NCBI RefSeq assembly: GCF_001428365.1
Contig: NZ_LMSH01000002.1
Location: forward strand, 496,132-560,131
Direction: 5' to 3'
DNA length: 64,000 nucleotides
Origin: Arthrobacter sp. Soil763
GTDB lineage: Bacteria; Actinomycetota; Actinomycetes; Actinomycetales; Micrococcaceae
Shown here in pieces: positions 8,084-16,645 of the stretch. The notes beneath the pieces are model-generated. The model saw nothing but the letters and a program-made list of their open reading frames with translations. It did no database searches and had not been told where the DNA came from. Every line of letters starts with the position of its first letter. The stretch's first letter is position 1. A program made the translations under genes and the position numbers.

Positions 8084-9752
8084 CGGCCGCGTTTCGCAGC
8101 ACGTGGCTGCGCGCGTGCTCCACAGCGTCCGGCAGGGTATCGAACAGGTGCTTGTGGTGCCGCAGTGACCGGATCACGCCGACATTGGTCACCAGGTCCA
8201 GATGCTGCGGCTGGACGCCCTTAAGCAGCACCGTGACGCCGCGCAGTTCCAGCGCCGAGATGACGTCCACCAGTGTGTGCGCCCCGGTCGCGTCGAGCAT
8301 TCGGACCTGCGAGAGACGGATAATCGCGACCTGGATGTCCTTGACCTGGCTAATCTCCTGAAGGACCCGCTCCGCTGCTCCGAAGAACATGGCACCGTCC
8401 AGCCGGAGGACGGCAATGTGCGCGTCACCAGGAGCCGCCGGTCCCGGGATGTCTTCGCGCTGCACCCCGCTCAGCGAGGCGAACTTCCGCAACGTGAACA
8501 CGGCCGCCGCGACCAGCCCGATCTCGATCGCCACGATCAGGTCGAACGCGACAGTGATCAGCGCTGTCAGGACAAAGACGAAGGCGTCGGCGCGGGTGGA
8601 GCGCAGCACCGCCGCCACGGTCTGCCGCGAGACCATGCGGGTCGCCGTGACCATCAGGATCCCGGCCAGGGCCGCCAGCGGTATCCGGCCCACCAGGCCG
8701 GCCGCGACGTAGATGATGGCCAACAGCACCAGGGCATGGACCACCGCCGCCAGCCGGGTCTTCGCTCCGGAGCGGACGTTGACGGCGGTCCGGGCGATGG
8801 CGCCCGTGGCCGGCATGCCGCCGAAGAAGCCCGCCGCCACCGACGCCAGGCCCTGGCCGGTAAGTTCGCGGTCCGGGCTGTAAGCGCCGGTGGGCCGGCC
8901 GTCCGGGCCGACCATCCCGGCTGCCACCCGGGCCGAGAGTAAGGATTCGATGGCCGCGAGCGCGGCGATGGACACCGCCGGCATGAACAGGGCGCCCAGG
9001 GACGCAGGGTCCAGTGCCGGCAACGAAGGTGCAGCAAGGGAGTGCGGCAGGGCGCCGATCCGCGGAATGGGCAGGTCCAGGATTTCGGCGGCCACGGTGG
9101 CCAGCAGCACCGCGGCCAGGCTGGCCGGGATGGCTTTGTTTAGCCGGGGCAACAACAACATCACCGCGGCGACACCCGCCACGACGGCCAAGGTCTGCAG
9201 CACAGCGGGCGCCGTGGCTTTGGCGGCGCTCTCGATGGCGGCCAGCACGGTGTTGTGGCCCGGCACCCCCGTCGTGCCGGTGGCCATGGGCACCTGCTGC
9301 AGGAAAATGATGGTGGCGATGCCGAGGGTGAAGCCCTCCACGACCGGCCACGGGATGAACGCGACGGCCCGGCCCAGGCCGCTGATGCCGAGGACGATGA
9401 CGAGGAGCCCGGCCAGCACGGAGACCAGAGCGATGCTGCCGACGCCGTGCGTGGCGACCACGGGGGCCAGAACCACCACCATGGCTCCGGTGGGCCCTGA
9501 CACCTGCACGTGTGATCCCCCCATGACGGCGGCCACCAGCCCGGCGACCACCGCGGTGATGAGCCCGGCCTCCGCGCCGACGCCGGAACTCACGCCGAAG
9601 GCGAGGGCCAGCGGCAGGGCAACGATGCCCACGGTGATGCCGGAGAGCAGATCCGTCCGCCACGAGCCGCGCAGCCCGTCGTAGTCACGGCGGGAGGGCA
9701 GGAAGCGGCTGAACCGGCCGCGGGTGCCGGGGGTAGCCGTCGCGGCGGTCAT
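8073..9752 (-). CDS. SulP-family inorganic anion transporter with STAS domain
   Basis: A 559-residue membrane transporter. The N-terminal part has the SulP hallmarks (DLLSGITVGIVALPLALAFG, then SGPTGAM) followed by about ten to twelve hydrophobic segments. The C-terminal 120 residues form a STAS domain (VAIIRLSQVRMLDATG, with the nucleotide-loop-like Asp-Ala-Thr-Gly). SulP proteins move sulfate, bicarbonate, molybdate or dicarboxylates; the substrate cannot be read. The ATG overlaps the stop codon of the upstream ArsR-family gene (ATGA), so the two form an operon in which ArsR probably controls transporter expression. It overlaps the convergent small membrane gene at its 3' end. Confidence 0.92.
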   Translation of the reverse strand: MTAATATPGTRGRFSRFLPSRRDYDGLRGSWRTDLLSGITVGIVALPLALAFGVSSGVGAEAGLITAVVAGLVAAVMGGSHVQVSGPTGAMVVVLAPVVATHGVGSIALVSVLAGLLVIVLGISGLGRAVAFIPWPVVEGFTLGIATIIFLQQVPMATGTTGVPGHNTVLAAIESAAKATAPAVLQTLAVVAGVAAVMLLLPRLNKAIPASLAAVLLATVAAEILDLPIPRIGALPHSLAAPSLPALDPASLGALFMPAVSIAALAAIESLLSARVAAGMVGPDGRPTGAYSPDRELTGQGLASVAAGFFGGMPATGAIARTAVNVRSGAKTRLAAVVHALVLLAIIYVAAGLVGRIPLAALAGILMVTATRMVSRQTVAAVLRSTRADAFVFVLTALITVAFDLIVAIEIGLVAAAVFTLRKFASLSGVQREDIPGPAAPGDAHIAVLRLDGAMFFGAAERVLQEISQVKDIQVAIIRLSQVRMLDATGAHTLVDVISALELRGVTVLLKGVQPQHLDLVTNVGVIRSLRHHKHLFDTLPDAVEHARSHVLRNAAATA

Positions 9753-10126
9753 GACGCGGAACCTTGGAGCGGCGCGGCCGGCAGCTCCTGCGCCAGCCGG
9801 AGCTGTTCGCTGGAATCCGCCAGGCTGTCCAGCAGGAAGATCCGGGCGATGGCGAGCAGCTCGGCAATTTTCGGGTGGGCCAGCCGGTACGTCACGGCGT
9901 TGGCCGTCCGCACCGAGGTCACCACACCGTGCCGGCGCAGAGTGGCCAGATGCTGGGACAGGTGGGAGGCTTCCAGCCCGGTCTCCGCCAGCAGGTGGCT
10001 GACCGGGGCGGCGGTGTCCGGGGCGGCTGCCAGTAGTTCCAGCACCCTGATCCGAGCGGGGTGGGCCAGGGCCTTGAACAGGTTGGCCTTGATCTCGTAC
10101 AAGGGGGTCTGCGCGGCGGAAATCAC
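9749..10126 (-). CDS. ArsR-family winged-helix repressor
   Basis: A 125-residue ArsR/SmtB-type protein. FKALAHPARIRVLELL and the recognition helix LEASHLSQHLATLRRHGVV are diagnostic. The start is GTG 10126, with AGGA six bases upstream. A longer in-frame start near 10200 would overlap the palindromic operator candidate and is less likely. The protein contains no cysteine, so classical thiolate metal sensing or persulfide sensing through a Cys pair is excluded. The overlap with sulP marks it as the local regulator of that transporter. The ligand is unknown. Confidence 0.88.
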   Translation of the reverse strand: MISAAQTPLYEIKANLFKALAHPARIRVLELLAAAPDTAAPVSHLLAETGLEASHLSQHLATLRRHGVVTSVRTANAVTYRLAHPKIAELLAIARIFLLDSLADSSEQLRLAQELPAAPLQGSAS

Positions 10127-10186
10127 GGCGGTCCTGCCCTCTCCTGGCTGGCTGCCCGGCGGCAACCGGGCAGCGGATTTATGAAT

Positions 10187-10200
10187 TGATGGTTCCATCA
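10187..10200. promoter_or_regulatory. Palindromic operator candidate of the ArsR-sulP operon
   Basis: TGATGG, TT, CCATCA forms a perfect 6-2-6 palindrome 61 bases upstream of the ArsR start codon. Size and position fit binding by a dimeric ArsR-type repressor. Confidence 0.5.
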
Positions 10201-10264
10201 TATCGCGTGGATGCAAGGGCCCGTGGGCGGCGTAACGGGGGAATGCCGCCCCGGGGCAGGGCGC

Positions 10265-10270
10265 TAGGCT
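10265..10270 (+). promoter_or_regulatory. -10 element TAGGCT of a predicted leaderless gene
   Basis: The hexamer ends six bases before ATG 10277 of the HadA-like gene, giving a predicted leaderless transcript. Confidence 0.5.
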
Positions 10271-10276
10271 GGAGCC

Positions 10277-10753
10277 ATGACTATCAATCCGGATCTGCAG
10301 GGCCGAACCTACCCTGCCGCAGAGGTGTATGACGTCGGCCGCGAGAAGATCCGCGAATTCGCCCGCGCGGTCAAGGCCACCCACCCGGCACACTTCGACG
10401 TCGACGCCGCCCGGGCCCTGGGCCATGCCGATCTGGTGGCTCCGCCCACCTTCGCGATCATCGTTGCCCAGCGCGCGGACGCGCAGCTGATCGAGGACCC
10501 GGAGTCCGGCATTGACTTCTCCCGCGTGGTCCACGCCGACCAGCGGTTCGTCCACCACCGCCCGATCACCGCGGGGGACCGGCTCGTCGCCGAACTGCAC
10601 GTCGACGGCGTCCGCGCCATGGGAGGCGGCGCCATGATCACCACGCGGTCCGAAATCTACGCCCTCACCGGCGACGCACGCGACGGCGGCGGGCAGCGCG
10701 ACGCCGTCGCCACCACCACCTCGTCCATCCTGGTCCGCGGAGAGGGACAGTAG
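10277..10753 (+). CDS. UPF0336 / HadA-like dehydratase subunit (MaoC N-terminal type)
   Basis: A 158-residue hot-dog-fold protein of the FAS1-dehydratase-like/UPF0336 family (AEVYDVGREKIREFARAV, LVAPPTFAIIV, FVHHRPITAGDRL). In mycobacteria HadA pairs with the catalytic HadB to dehydrate (3R)-hydroxyacyl-ACP in fatty-acid elongation. The next gene is exactly such a partner, two bases downstream. In a Micrococcaceae cell the pair may serve general acyl-chain metabolism, because mycolic acids are not expected there. The mRNA is predicted to be leaderless. Confidence 0.87.
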   Translation: MTINPDLQGRTYPAAEVYDVGREKIREFARAVKATHPAHFDVDAARALGHADLVAPPTFAIIVAQRADAQLIEDPESGIDFSRVVHADQRFVHHRPITAGDRLVAELHVDGVRAMGGGAMITTRSEIYALTGDARDGGGQRDAVATTTSSILVRGEGQ

Positions 10754-10755
10754 CC

Positions 10756-11193
10756 ATGAAACCCACCCTTGCAGAGCTCACCGTCGGTCAGGACCTCGGC
10801 AGCCGCCGCATCGAGGTCACCCGCACGGACCTCGTCAAATACGCCGGCGCCTCCGGCGACTTCAACCCGATCCACTGGAACGAGGCGTTCGCCACCGGCG
10901 TCGGGCTGCCCGGGGTGATCGCGCACGGCATGTTAACCATGGGCGCCGCCGTCCAGCTGGTCACCGACTGGGCCGGGGACCCGGCCGCCGTCGTGGACTT
11001 CCAGACCCGCTTCAGCAAGCCGGTCCCGGTGGCCGACACCACCGGCACCCCGGATGCCGGCGCCGTGATCGAGGTCAGCGCCGCGGTCGGTATGCTCGAC
11101 GCCGATGCCGGCACCGCCCGCGTGGACCTCACGGTCGTCTCGGGCGGCCAGAAGGTCCTGATGAAGGCCCAGGCCGTCGTCAGGCTGGCCTGA
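10756..11193 (+). CDS. MaoC-family (HadB-like) dehydratase
   Basis: A 145-residue single hot-dog domain with the catalytic Asp/His segment GDFNPIHWN, followed by GVIAHGMLTMG, the classic MaoC pattern. It lies directly behind the HadA-like gene with a GGAGAGGGA ribosome site, and probably forms a heterodimer with it. Expected chemistry is reversible hydration of an enoyl thioester. Confidence 0.9.
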   Translation: MKPTLAELTVGQDLGSRRIEVTRTDLVKYAGASGDFNPIHWNEAFATGVGLPGVIAHGMLTMGAAVQLVTDWAGDPAAVVDFQTRFSKPVPVADTTGTPDAGAVIEVSAAVGMLDADAGTARVDLTVVSGGQKVLMKAQAVVRLA

Positions 11194-11208
11194 TTCCGTG
11201 ACGCTGCA

Positions 11209-12483
11209 GTGAAGGTCCGCGCCTTCCCGTCGGCGGAGGTCACCCGCTGGCGCAACGCCGTCGTGGCCGCCTACGCCTTCAGCGGGATCGCCTTTGCCAG
11301 CTGGGTGTCCCGGTTGCCGGCCATCCGGGATGGACTCGACCTCACCCCGGGCAACGTCGGGCTGCTGCTGCTGTGCATGACGCTGGGTTCCTTCGTCTCC
11401 GTATCCGCCTCGGGGCTGATCGTGCTGCGGTTCGGCTCCAAGCAGACCATCCGGATCGGCAGCATCATGGTGGGCGCCGGACTGGTGCTCGCCGGGTTCG
11501 GCACCTCCGTGCTGGTCAATCCGCTCGCGGTGGCGGCGGGCCTCGCCGTCGTCGGGCTCGGCACGGCGAGCTGGAACACCGCGTCCAACGTCGAAGGCGC
11601 CGCGGTCGAGCGCGCGGTGCGGCGGCACATCATGCCCCGGCTGCACGGGGCGTTCAGCCTGGGCACCGTCGCCGGCGCCGCGGTGGGTGCCTGGTCCGCC
11701 GGGGCAGGGGTTCCGGTCTTCTGGCACCTGGCCGGGATCGGCGTGCTGGTGGCCGGCTCCGTGGCGACCGCCGCTGCCTGGTTCCGTGCCGACATCACAC
11801 CGGTGGAAGACGCACAGTTCACCCCGTCGGGGACGGATACCTTCGAGGACCCGTCCACCGGGCCGCTGCCGGTTATCAGCCCGGCGGCGCAGGGCACGGC
11901 CGAACCGCTGGACAGCAAGCGGCAGATCGCCCAGGCCTGGCGCGACCGCCGCACCCTGCTGCTGGGGGTCCTGGTGCTGGGCCTGGCCCTGGCCGAGGGC
12001 GCAGCCGGGGACTGGGTGGCGCTGGCGCTGGCCGACGGGCACGGCCAGTCCGACGCTGCGGGAGCGGCCGGGTACGGGCTCTTCGTCACGTTCATGACCG
12101 TGGGCCGTTTCGCCGGCACCGTCGCTCTTGACCGCTTCGGCCGGGTGCCCGTCATGCGCTGGTGCGCCGCGCTCGCCGTGGCCGGTCTGGGCCTGTTCGT
12201 CTTCGCACCCGTCCCGTGGCTGGCCTACGTGGCACTGGCGGTGTGGGGCCTTGGCGCGTCGCTGGGCTTCCCGGTGGGGATGTCGGCCGCCGCCGACGAC
12301 CCGGCAAAGGCGGCCGCCCGCGTTTCCGTGGTCTCCACCATCGGTTACGGCGCGTTCCTGTGCGGGCCTCCGCTGCTGGGCCTGCTGGCCGAACACGTCG
12401 GCATCCTGCACTCGCTGCTGGCGGTCATGGTGATGCTGGTGGTCAGTTTCCTGCTCTCGCCGGTGGCCCGCAAGACCGCCTGA
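11209..12483 (+). CDS. MFS transporter (YbjJ-like)
   Basis: A 424-residue major facilitator with about twelve hydrophobic segments and a central loop near residues 200-245. Family marks are FASWVSRLPAIRDGL in helix 1 and GLGTASWNTASNVEG further on, resembling the YbjJ subgroup. The GTG start lies 15 bases after the MaoC stop, so it probably shares that transcript. The substrate is unknown. Confidence 0.85.
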   Translation: MKVRAFPSAEVTRWRNAVVAAYAFSGIAFASWVSRLPAIRDGLDLTPGNVGLLLLCMTLGSFVSVSASGLIVLRFGSKQTIRIGSIMVGAGLVLAGFGTSVLVNPLAVAAGLAVVGLGTASWNTASNVEGAAVERAVRRHIMPRLHGAFSLGTVAGAAVGAWSAGAGVPVFWHLAGIGVLVAGSVATAAAWFRADITPVEDAQFTPSGTDTFEDPSTGPLPVISPAAQGTAEPLDSKRQIAQAWRDRRTLLLGVLVLGLALAEGAAGDWVALALADGHGQSDAAGAAGYGLFVTFMTVGRFAGTVALDRFGRVPVMRWCAALAVAGLGLFVFAPVPWLAYVALAVWGLGASLGFPVGMSAAADDPAKAAARVSVVSTIGYGAFLCGPPLLGLLAEHVGILHSLLAVMVMLVVSFLLSPVARKTA

Positions 12484-12570
12484 CCGCGCCGACGCCGGCA
12501 GTACAGACGCCGGACAGTGCAGACGCCGGCCGGCGGAAGGCGCGCTTTCGGGCGGTGCAGGGAACCCGGC

Positions 12571-12576
12571 TAGGCT
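12571..12576 (+). promoter_or_regulatory. -10 element TAGGCT of murB (predicted leaderless)
   Basis: The hexamer ends six bases before GTG 12583. The six bases between (GGAGGG) also look like a ribosome site, but they sit too close to the start to work as a normal one. Confidence 0.5.
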
Positions 12577-12582
12577 GGAGGG

Positions 12583-13650
12583 GTGACCCAGACACTGCTC
12601 TCCGCCCTGACCACGGCCGGCGTCGGCGGCCCCGCCGCCAATTATGTCGAAGCCCGCACCGAGCCGGAGATCATCGACGCCGTCCGCGGAGCGGATGACG
12701 CCGGCGAGCCGCTGCTGATCATCGGCGGCGGCTCCAACCTGCTGGTCAGCGACGAAGGCTTCCCCGGCACGGTGCTGAAAATTGCGTCCGAGGGTTTCGC
12801 CGTCAACGCTGAAGACTCCTGCGGCGGCGTATCCGTCGTCGTGCAGGCCGGCCACAACTGGGATGCCCTGGTGGACCACGCCGTCAGGCACGCCTGGTCC
12901 GGCCTGGAAGCGCTGTCCGGGATTCCCGGCGCTACGGGCGCGACGCCGGTGCAGAACGTCGGGGCCTACGGCGCGGATGTCTCCCAGACCATCGCGGCGG
13001 TGCGCACCTGGGACCGGGAGCGCGGCGCCGTCCGGACGTTCACCAACGCCGAGCTGAAGTTCGGTTACCGCGATTCGATCCTGAAGCAGGCGACCGTGGA
13101 CGGTTCCCCGCGCTACGTGGTGCTCACCGTCGAGTTCCAGTTGCCGCTGGGCCGGATGAGCGCGCCTATCCGGTACGCGGAGCTGGCCCGGGTGCTCGGC
13201 GTCGAGCCCGGCCAGCGCGCCTACGCCAACGATGTCCGGCGGGAAGTGCTGAAGCTCCGTGGCTCCAAGGGGATGGTGCTGGACCCGGAGGACCGGGACA
13301 CCTACTCCACCGGTTCCTTCTTCACCAACCCGATCGTGCCGGACGAGGTCGCCGCGCGGCTTCCCGAGAACGCCCCGCGGTACCCCGGAGGCGCCGAGGG
13401 GCTGACCAAGCTCTCCGCCGCCTGGCTGATTGACCAGGCCGGCTTCGGCAAGGGTTTCGGCCTGGAACCCGGCAGCGTCTCCGGCGGCCGTGCCTCGCTG
13501 TCGACCAAACACACCCTGGCCATCACCAACCGCGGCGGCGCCAGCACCGCGGACCTGCTCTCCATCGCCCGCGAGGTGCGCCGCGGAGTCACCGAACGTT
13601 TCGGCATTGAACTGCACCCGGAACCGCTGCTAATCGGCGTCGGGCTCTAA
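12583..13650 (+). CDS. murB: UDP-N-acetylenolpyruvoylglucosamine reductase
   Basis: This enzyme makes UDP-N-acetylmuramate in the second committed step of peptidoglycan synthesis, using FAD and NADPH. FAD-binding marks are IIGGGSNLLVSDEG and SGIPGATGATPVQNVGAYG. The catalytic region has the Ser in STGSFFTNP and the C-terminal Glu in LHPEPL. At 355 residues it has the type I MurB layout, keeping the YRDSIL loop. It appears to have its own promoter, independent of the preceding transporter. Confidence 0.96.
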   Translation: MTQTLLSALTTAGVGGPAANYVEARTEPEIIDAVRGADDAGEPLLIIGGGSNLLVSDEGFPGTVLKIASEGFAVNAEDSCGGVSVVVQAGHNWDALVDHAVRHAWSGLEALSGIPGATGATPVQNVGAYGADVSQTIAAVRTWDRERGAVRTFTNAELKFGYRDSILKQATVDGSPRYVVLTVEFQLPLGRMSAPIRYAELARVLGVEPGQRAYANDVRREVLKLRGSKGMVLDPEDRDTYSTGSFFTNPIVPDEVAARLPENAPRYPGGAEGLTKLSAAWLIDQAGFGKGFGLEPGSVSGGRASLSTKHTLAITNRGGASTADLLSIAREVRRGVTERFGIELHPEPLLIGVGL

Positions 13651-13692
13651 GCCACATCCCCGGCGACGGCGCCGGTAGCCGTCGGTGCGGGT

Positions 13693-14178
13693 TCAGCCGC
13701 CGCTGCGGCGCGGGGTGACCTTGCTGAAGAGCATGAAGGTGAACCCGGAGGCCGCCGCGCCGAGCAGGAACACCTGGCAGAACGCTATCGACTGGGCGCT
13801 GGGACCGCTCCGCAGCAACAGGCCGGCACCGGCGAAGGCGACGGCGCCGGCCAGCAGGGCCAGCGAGCCGAGCAGGAAGCTTTGCACCGTTGCGGGGAAC
13901 TCCGCCGCGGGATCGTGATCGGTCGCGGTCCGGTCGTTCTCCGGCCGGACGGGGGAGCGGGGCTGCAGCGTCGCCGCTGTGACGAAGCTGGCCATGGCCA
14001 GGACCATACTCCCGGTGGAGACCGCCTGGAACGTCGTCATGAGTGGGGAGAGGCGGGTTCCGCTGGCGATGGCAATGGCGAGTCCGGCTGCCATCCCGGC
14101 AGCGCTGGATGCCCAGCCCAGTAGGGCCAGCCTCCTGCACAGGGGCCGCAGGCGCGGCCATGTCTCAGCCAAAGTCAC
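13693..14178 (-). CDS. Four-helix membrane protein of unknown function
   Basis: A 161-residue protein with four hydrophobic helices, two on either side of a hydrophilic loop at about residues 70-90 (RPENDRTATDHDP). I do not recognise the family. GTG 14178 is preceded at six bases by TAAAGT, a leaderless arrangement. It is divergent from the AlkZ-like gene, which has the same arrangement, so about 115 bp hold two head-to-head promoters. Confidence 0.7.
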   Translation of the reverse strand: MTLAETWPRLRPLCRRLALLGWASSAAGMAAGLAIAIASGTRLSPLMTTFQAVSTGSMVLAMASFVTAATLQPRSPVRPENDRTATDHDPAAEFPATVQSFLLGSLALLAGAVAFAGAGLLLRSGPSAQSIAFCQVFLLGAAASGFTFMLFSKVTPRRSGG

Positions 14179-14184
14179 GAATCC

Positions 14185-14190
14185 ACTTTA
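14185..14190 (-). promoter_or_regulatory. -10 element TAAAGT of a predicted leaderless gene
   Basis: On the minus strand the hexamer ends six bases before GTG 14178. Confidence 0.45.
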
Positions 14191-14281
14191 ATCACGCCGG
14201 CTGGGCGCAGGCTGGGAGGGTGCGGGGAGGCAGCCGCGTGGGCCCGCGGCCGGATGCCGCCGGAGTGTCCGGCTCCGGTCC

Positions 14282-14287
14282 TAGGAT
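14282..14287 (+). promoter_or_regulatory. -10 element TAGGAT of a predicted leaderless gene
   Basis: The hexamer ends six bases before ATG 14294 of the AlkZ-like gene. Confidence 0.5.
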
Positions 14288-14293
14288 GAGCTC

Positions 14294-15415
14294 ATGGCAG
14301 CAACGGTGCGCACACGGTTGACCCGGCCCGTGTTGGGCAGACTCCGGCTGGCCGCCCAGGGGCTGGCGGGGCCCGGCTTCCGGACCGTGCCGGACGCGGT
14401 GCGGTCGATGCCGGCCCTGCAGGCGCAGGACCTGCAAGCGGCGCTGTGGGCCGTGGGACAACGGGTTCCGGGCTCACGCGCGGCCGAGGTCCGTGCGGCC
14501 TTGGACCGTGGCGAAATTGTCCGCTCCTGGCCTATGCGGGGGACCCTGCACCTGCTGGCACCGGAGGACTTGAAGTGGGTCCTGGAGCTCACCTCCGGCC
14601 GGCTCATCCGGAGTCTGGCCGGGCGGCACCGGGAGCTGGGCATCACCACGGCCGACGTCGACGCCGCCGCCGAAGCTGCGCTGCGCCGGGTGGCCGGCGG
14701 GAACCCGGCCAGCCGGGCGGAACTGTTCGGCGCCTTCGAGCAAGCCGGCCAGCCGACCGCCGGCCAGCGGGGAATCCACCTGCTGGCCATGCTGTGCCAG
14801 CAGAGGTTGCTGGTGCTGGGCCCGCTGGCCGGCAACCAGCAGCAGGTGGTGGCCTTCGATGAATGGATCAAGGACTCGCGGACCCTGGACCGTGAAGCGG
14901 GCGTCGCCGAATGGCTGCTGCGATACCTCCGCGGCCACGGCCCGGCCACTGTGCGGGATTTCGCCTGGTGGTCCGGCATTCCGCTCACCGAAACCCGGGC
15001 GGCTTTGGCCGCGGTGCGGGACTGCCTGGTGGAGCTGGAATTCGAGGGAACCCAGTACTGGCTTTCACCGGAGACCGCCGGGCTGCTCGACGCCGGTCTG
15101 CCCGCCCAGCGCGGTGTGCTGGCGCTGCCGGCGTTCGATGAGTTCCTGCTGGGCTACACGGACCGGTCCGTGGTGCTGCCTGCCCACCACGCGGACCGGG
15201 TCGTGCCCGGCGGCAACGGCGTGTTCAAGAAGACGCTGGTGGCCGGCGGTGCCGTGATTGGAACCTGGTCCGCGCCCGGAAACGGCCGGCGCGGCAGCGT
15301 GGTGCCGGAGCCTTTCGACGTCGTTAACGGACTGCGGCCTGCCGCTCAAAAATCCTTTGAGCGGCAGGCCGCGAAATACCGCCGGTTCCTGGGGCTGGAA
15401 CGCCCCGGCGGCTAA
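14294..15415 (+). CDS. AlkZ/HTH_42-family winged-helix protein, putative DNA glycosylase
   Basis: A 373-residue member of the HTH_42 (winged-helix DNA-binding) family. The N-terminal region carries Gln43-Ala-Gln45 in [14 protein letters not shown]. This matches the QxQ catalytic motif described for AlkZ, a glycosylase that excises bulky or interstrand-crosslinked N-alkylpurines; YcaQ-type relatives have Qx[13 protein letters not shown] and the C-terminal [14 protein letters not shown] are conserved family segments. The role is inferred to be alkylation repair or self-protection. No biosynthetic cluster lies beside it. Its last four bases overlap the convergent asd gene, and a perfect 17-bp inverted repeat lies inside its 3' end. 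Confidence 0.82.
   Translation: MAATVRTRLTRPVLGRLRLAAQGLAGPGFRTVPDAVRSMPALQAQDLQAALWAVGQRVPGSRAAEVRAALDRGEIVRSWPMRGTLHLLAPEDLKWVLELTSGRLIRSLAGRHRELGITTADVDAAAEAALRRVAGGNPASRAELFGAFEQAGQPTAGQRGIHLLAMLCQQRLLVLGPLAGNQQQVVAFDEWIKDSRTLDREAGVAEWLLRYLRGHGPATVRDFAWWSGIPLTETRAALAAVRDCLVELEFEGTQYWLSPETAGLLDAGLPAQRGVLALPAFDEFLLGYTDRSVVLPAHHADRVVPGGNGVFKKTLVAGGAVIGTWSAPGNGRRGSVVPEPFDVVNGLRPAAQKSFERQAAKYRRFLGLERPGG
15334..15372. repeat. Perfect 17-bp inverted repeat inside coding sequence
   Basis: GCGGCCTGCCGCTCAAA is followed by five bases and its exact complement. It is in the last 30 codons of the AlkZ-like gene and 40-78 bases past the asd stop codon on the other strand, so it could serve as the asd terminator. 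Confidence 0.8.
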
Positions 15416-16554
15416 AGCGTGCCGGTGGCGATTTTGAGCATGCGCCGCAACGGCTCGGCAGCGCCCCAGAGAAGCTGGTCGCCGACGGTGAAAGCGCTGA
15501 TGTACTCCGGACCCATTTCGAGCTTGCGGATGCGTCCCACCGGGATGTCGAGGGTTCCGGAGGCCGCCACGGGGGTGAGGTCCGCCATCGAGGCTTCTTT
15601 GGTATTGGGCACGACGGTGGCCCACTCGTTGTCCGCGTCCAGGAGCTTCTCGATCTCGGCGACCGAGAGGTCCTCGCGGAGCTTGAGCGTGAGCGCCTGG
15701 GAGTGGGAGCGCATGGCGCCGATCCGGACGCACAGGCCGTCCATGATCACGCGGTCCGCGCCGGAGGTGCCCAGGATCTTGTTGGTCTCCACCCCGGCCT
15801 TCCACTCTTCCTTGGACTGGCCGTTGCCGAGGTCCGCGTCGATCCACGGGATCAGCGAGCCGGCCAGCGGCACCCCGAACTGGGTGGCGTCGATGTCGGT
15901 GCGCTGGTGCGCCAGGACCTTGCGGTCGATTTCGAGGATGGCCGACGCCGGGTCGTCCAGTTCACTGCTGACCTCGGCGTTCAGCGTGCCGAACTGGCTC
16001 AGCAGTTCGCGCATGTGCCGGGCGCCGCCGCCGGAGGCCGCCTGGTAGGTCATGGAGGTGCCCCATTCGACGAGGCCGTTCTTGAAAAGCCCGCCCAGGC
16101 CCATCAGCATGCAGGAGACGGTGCAGTTGCCGCCAATGTAGTCCTTGACGCCGCCGGAGAGGCCGGCGTCGATGACGTCGCGGTTGATCGGGTCCAGCAC
16201 GATGATCGAGTCCTCGTTCATCCGCAGGGTGGAGGCGGCGTCGATCCAGAGTCCGTCCCAACCGCGGCCGCGCAGCTCGCCGTGGACCTTCTTGGTGTAG
16301 TCCCCGCCCTGGGCGGTGACGATGATGGGCAGCTTGGCCAGCGTCTCGACGTCGTACGCGTCCTCCAGCTTGCCGGCAGCGCCCGCCGCCGCACCGGCGA
16401 CGGCCGGGGCGTCGCCTCCGGCGTTCGAGGTGGAGAAGAAGACCGGGTTGATGTTGGCGAAGTCGCCCTCGTCCTGCATGCGCTGCATCAGGACGGAGCC
16501 GACCATGCCACGCCAACCGACCAGTCCGACGGACGGGGTTGCTGCTGTAGTCAT
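15412..16554 (-). CDS. asd: Aspartate-semialdehyde dehydrogenase
   Basis: Converts aspartyl phosphate to aspartate semialdehyde with NADPH, feeding lysine/diaminopimelate, threonine and methionine synthesis. The nucleotide loop [14 protein letters not shown] opens the protein and the catalytic Cys sits in [15 protein letters not shown], the longer form resembling the E. coli enzyme. [16 protein letters not shown] follows. The length of 380 residues is normal for that form. ATG 16554 is preceded at six bases by TAAACT, predicting a leaderless mRNA. Confidence 0.95.
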   Translation of the reverse strand: MTTAATPSVGLVGWRGMVGSVLMQRMQDEGDFANINPVFFSTSNAGGDAPAVAGAAAGAAGKLEDAYDVETLAKLPIIVTAQGGDYTKKVHGELRGRGWDGLWIDAASTLRMNEDSIIVLDPINRDVIDAGLSGGVKDYIGGNCTVSCMLMGLGGLFKNGLVEWGTSMTYQAASGGGARHMRELLSQFGTLNAEVSSELDDPASAILEIDRKVLAHQRTDIDATQFGVPLAGSLIPWIDADLGNGQSKEEWKAGVETNKILGTSGADRVIMDGLCVRIGAMRSHSQALTLKLREDLSVAEIEKLLDADNEWATVVPNTKEASMADLTPVAASGTLDIPVGRIRKLEMGPEYISAFTVGDQLLWGAAEPLRRMLKIATGTL

Positions 16555-16560
16555 TGGCCC

Positions 16561-16566
16561 AGTTTA
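16561..16566 (-). promoter_or_regulatory. -10 element TAAACT of asd (predicted leaderless)
   Basis: On the minus strand the hexamer ends six bases before ATG 16554. Confidence 0.5.
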
Positions 16567-16645
16567 GACTTTGCGGCGGACGGGACGCAGTCGGTTACGT
16601 CACGGCCGTCCGCCTCGCGCGGCACCGCCCGGGGCAAGCTCCCCG

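Noticed and set aside
10933..13617. Minus-strand open frame of about 894 codons opposite the MFS transporter and murB
   Set aside because: Antisense to murB and a transporter with clear motifs; low-complexity translation.
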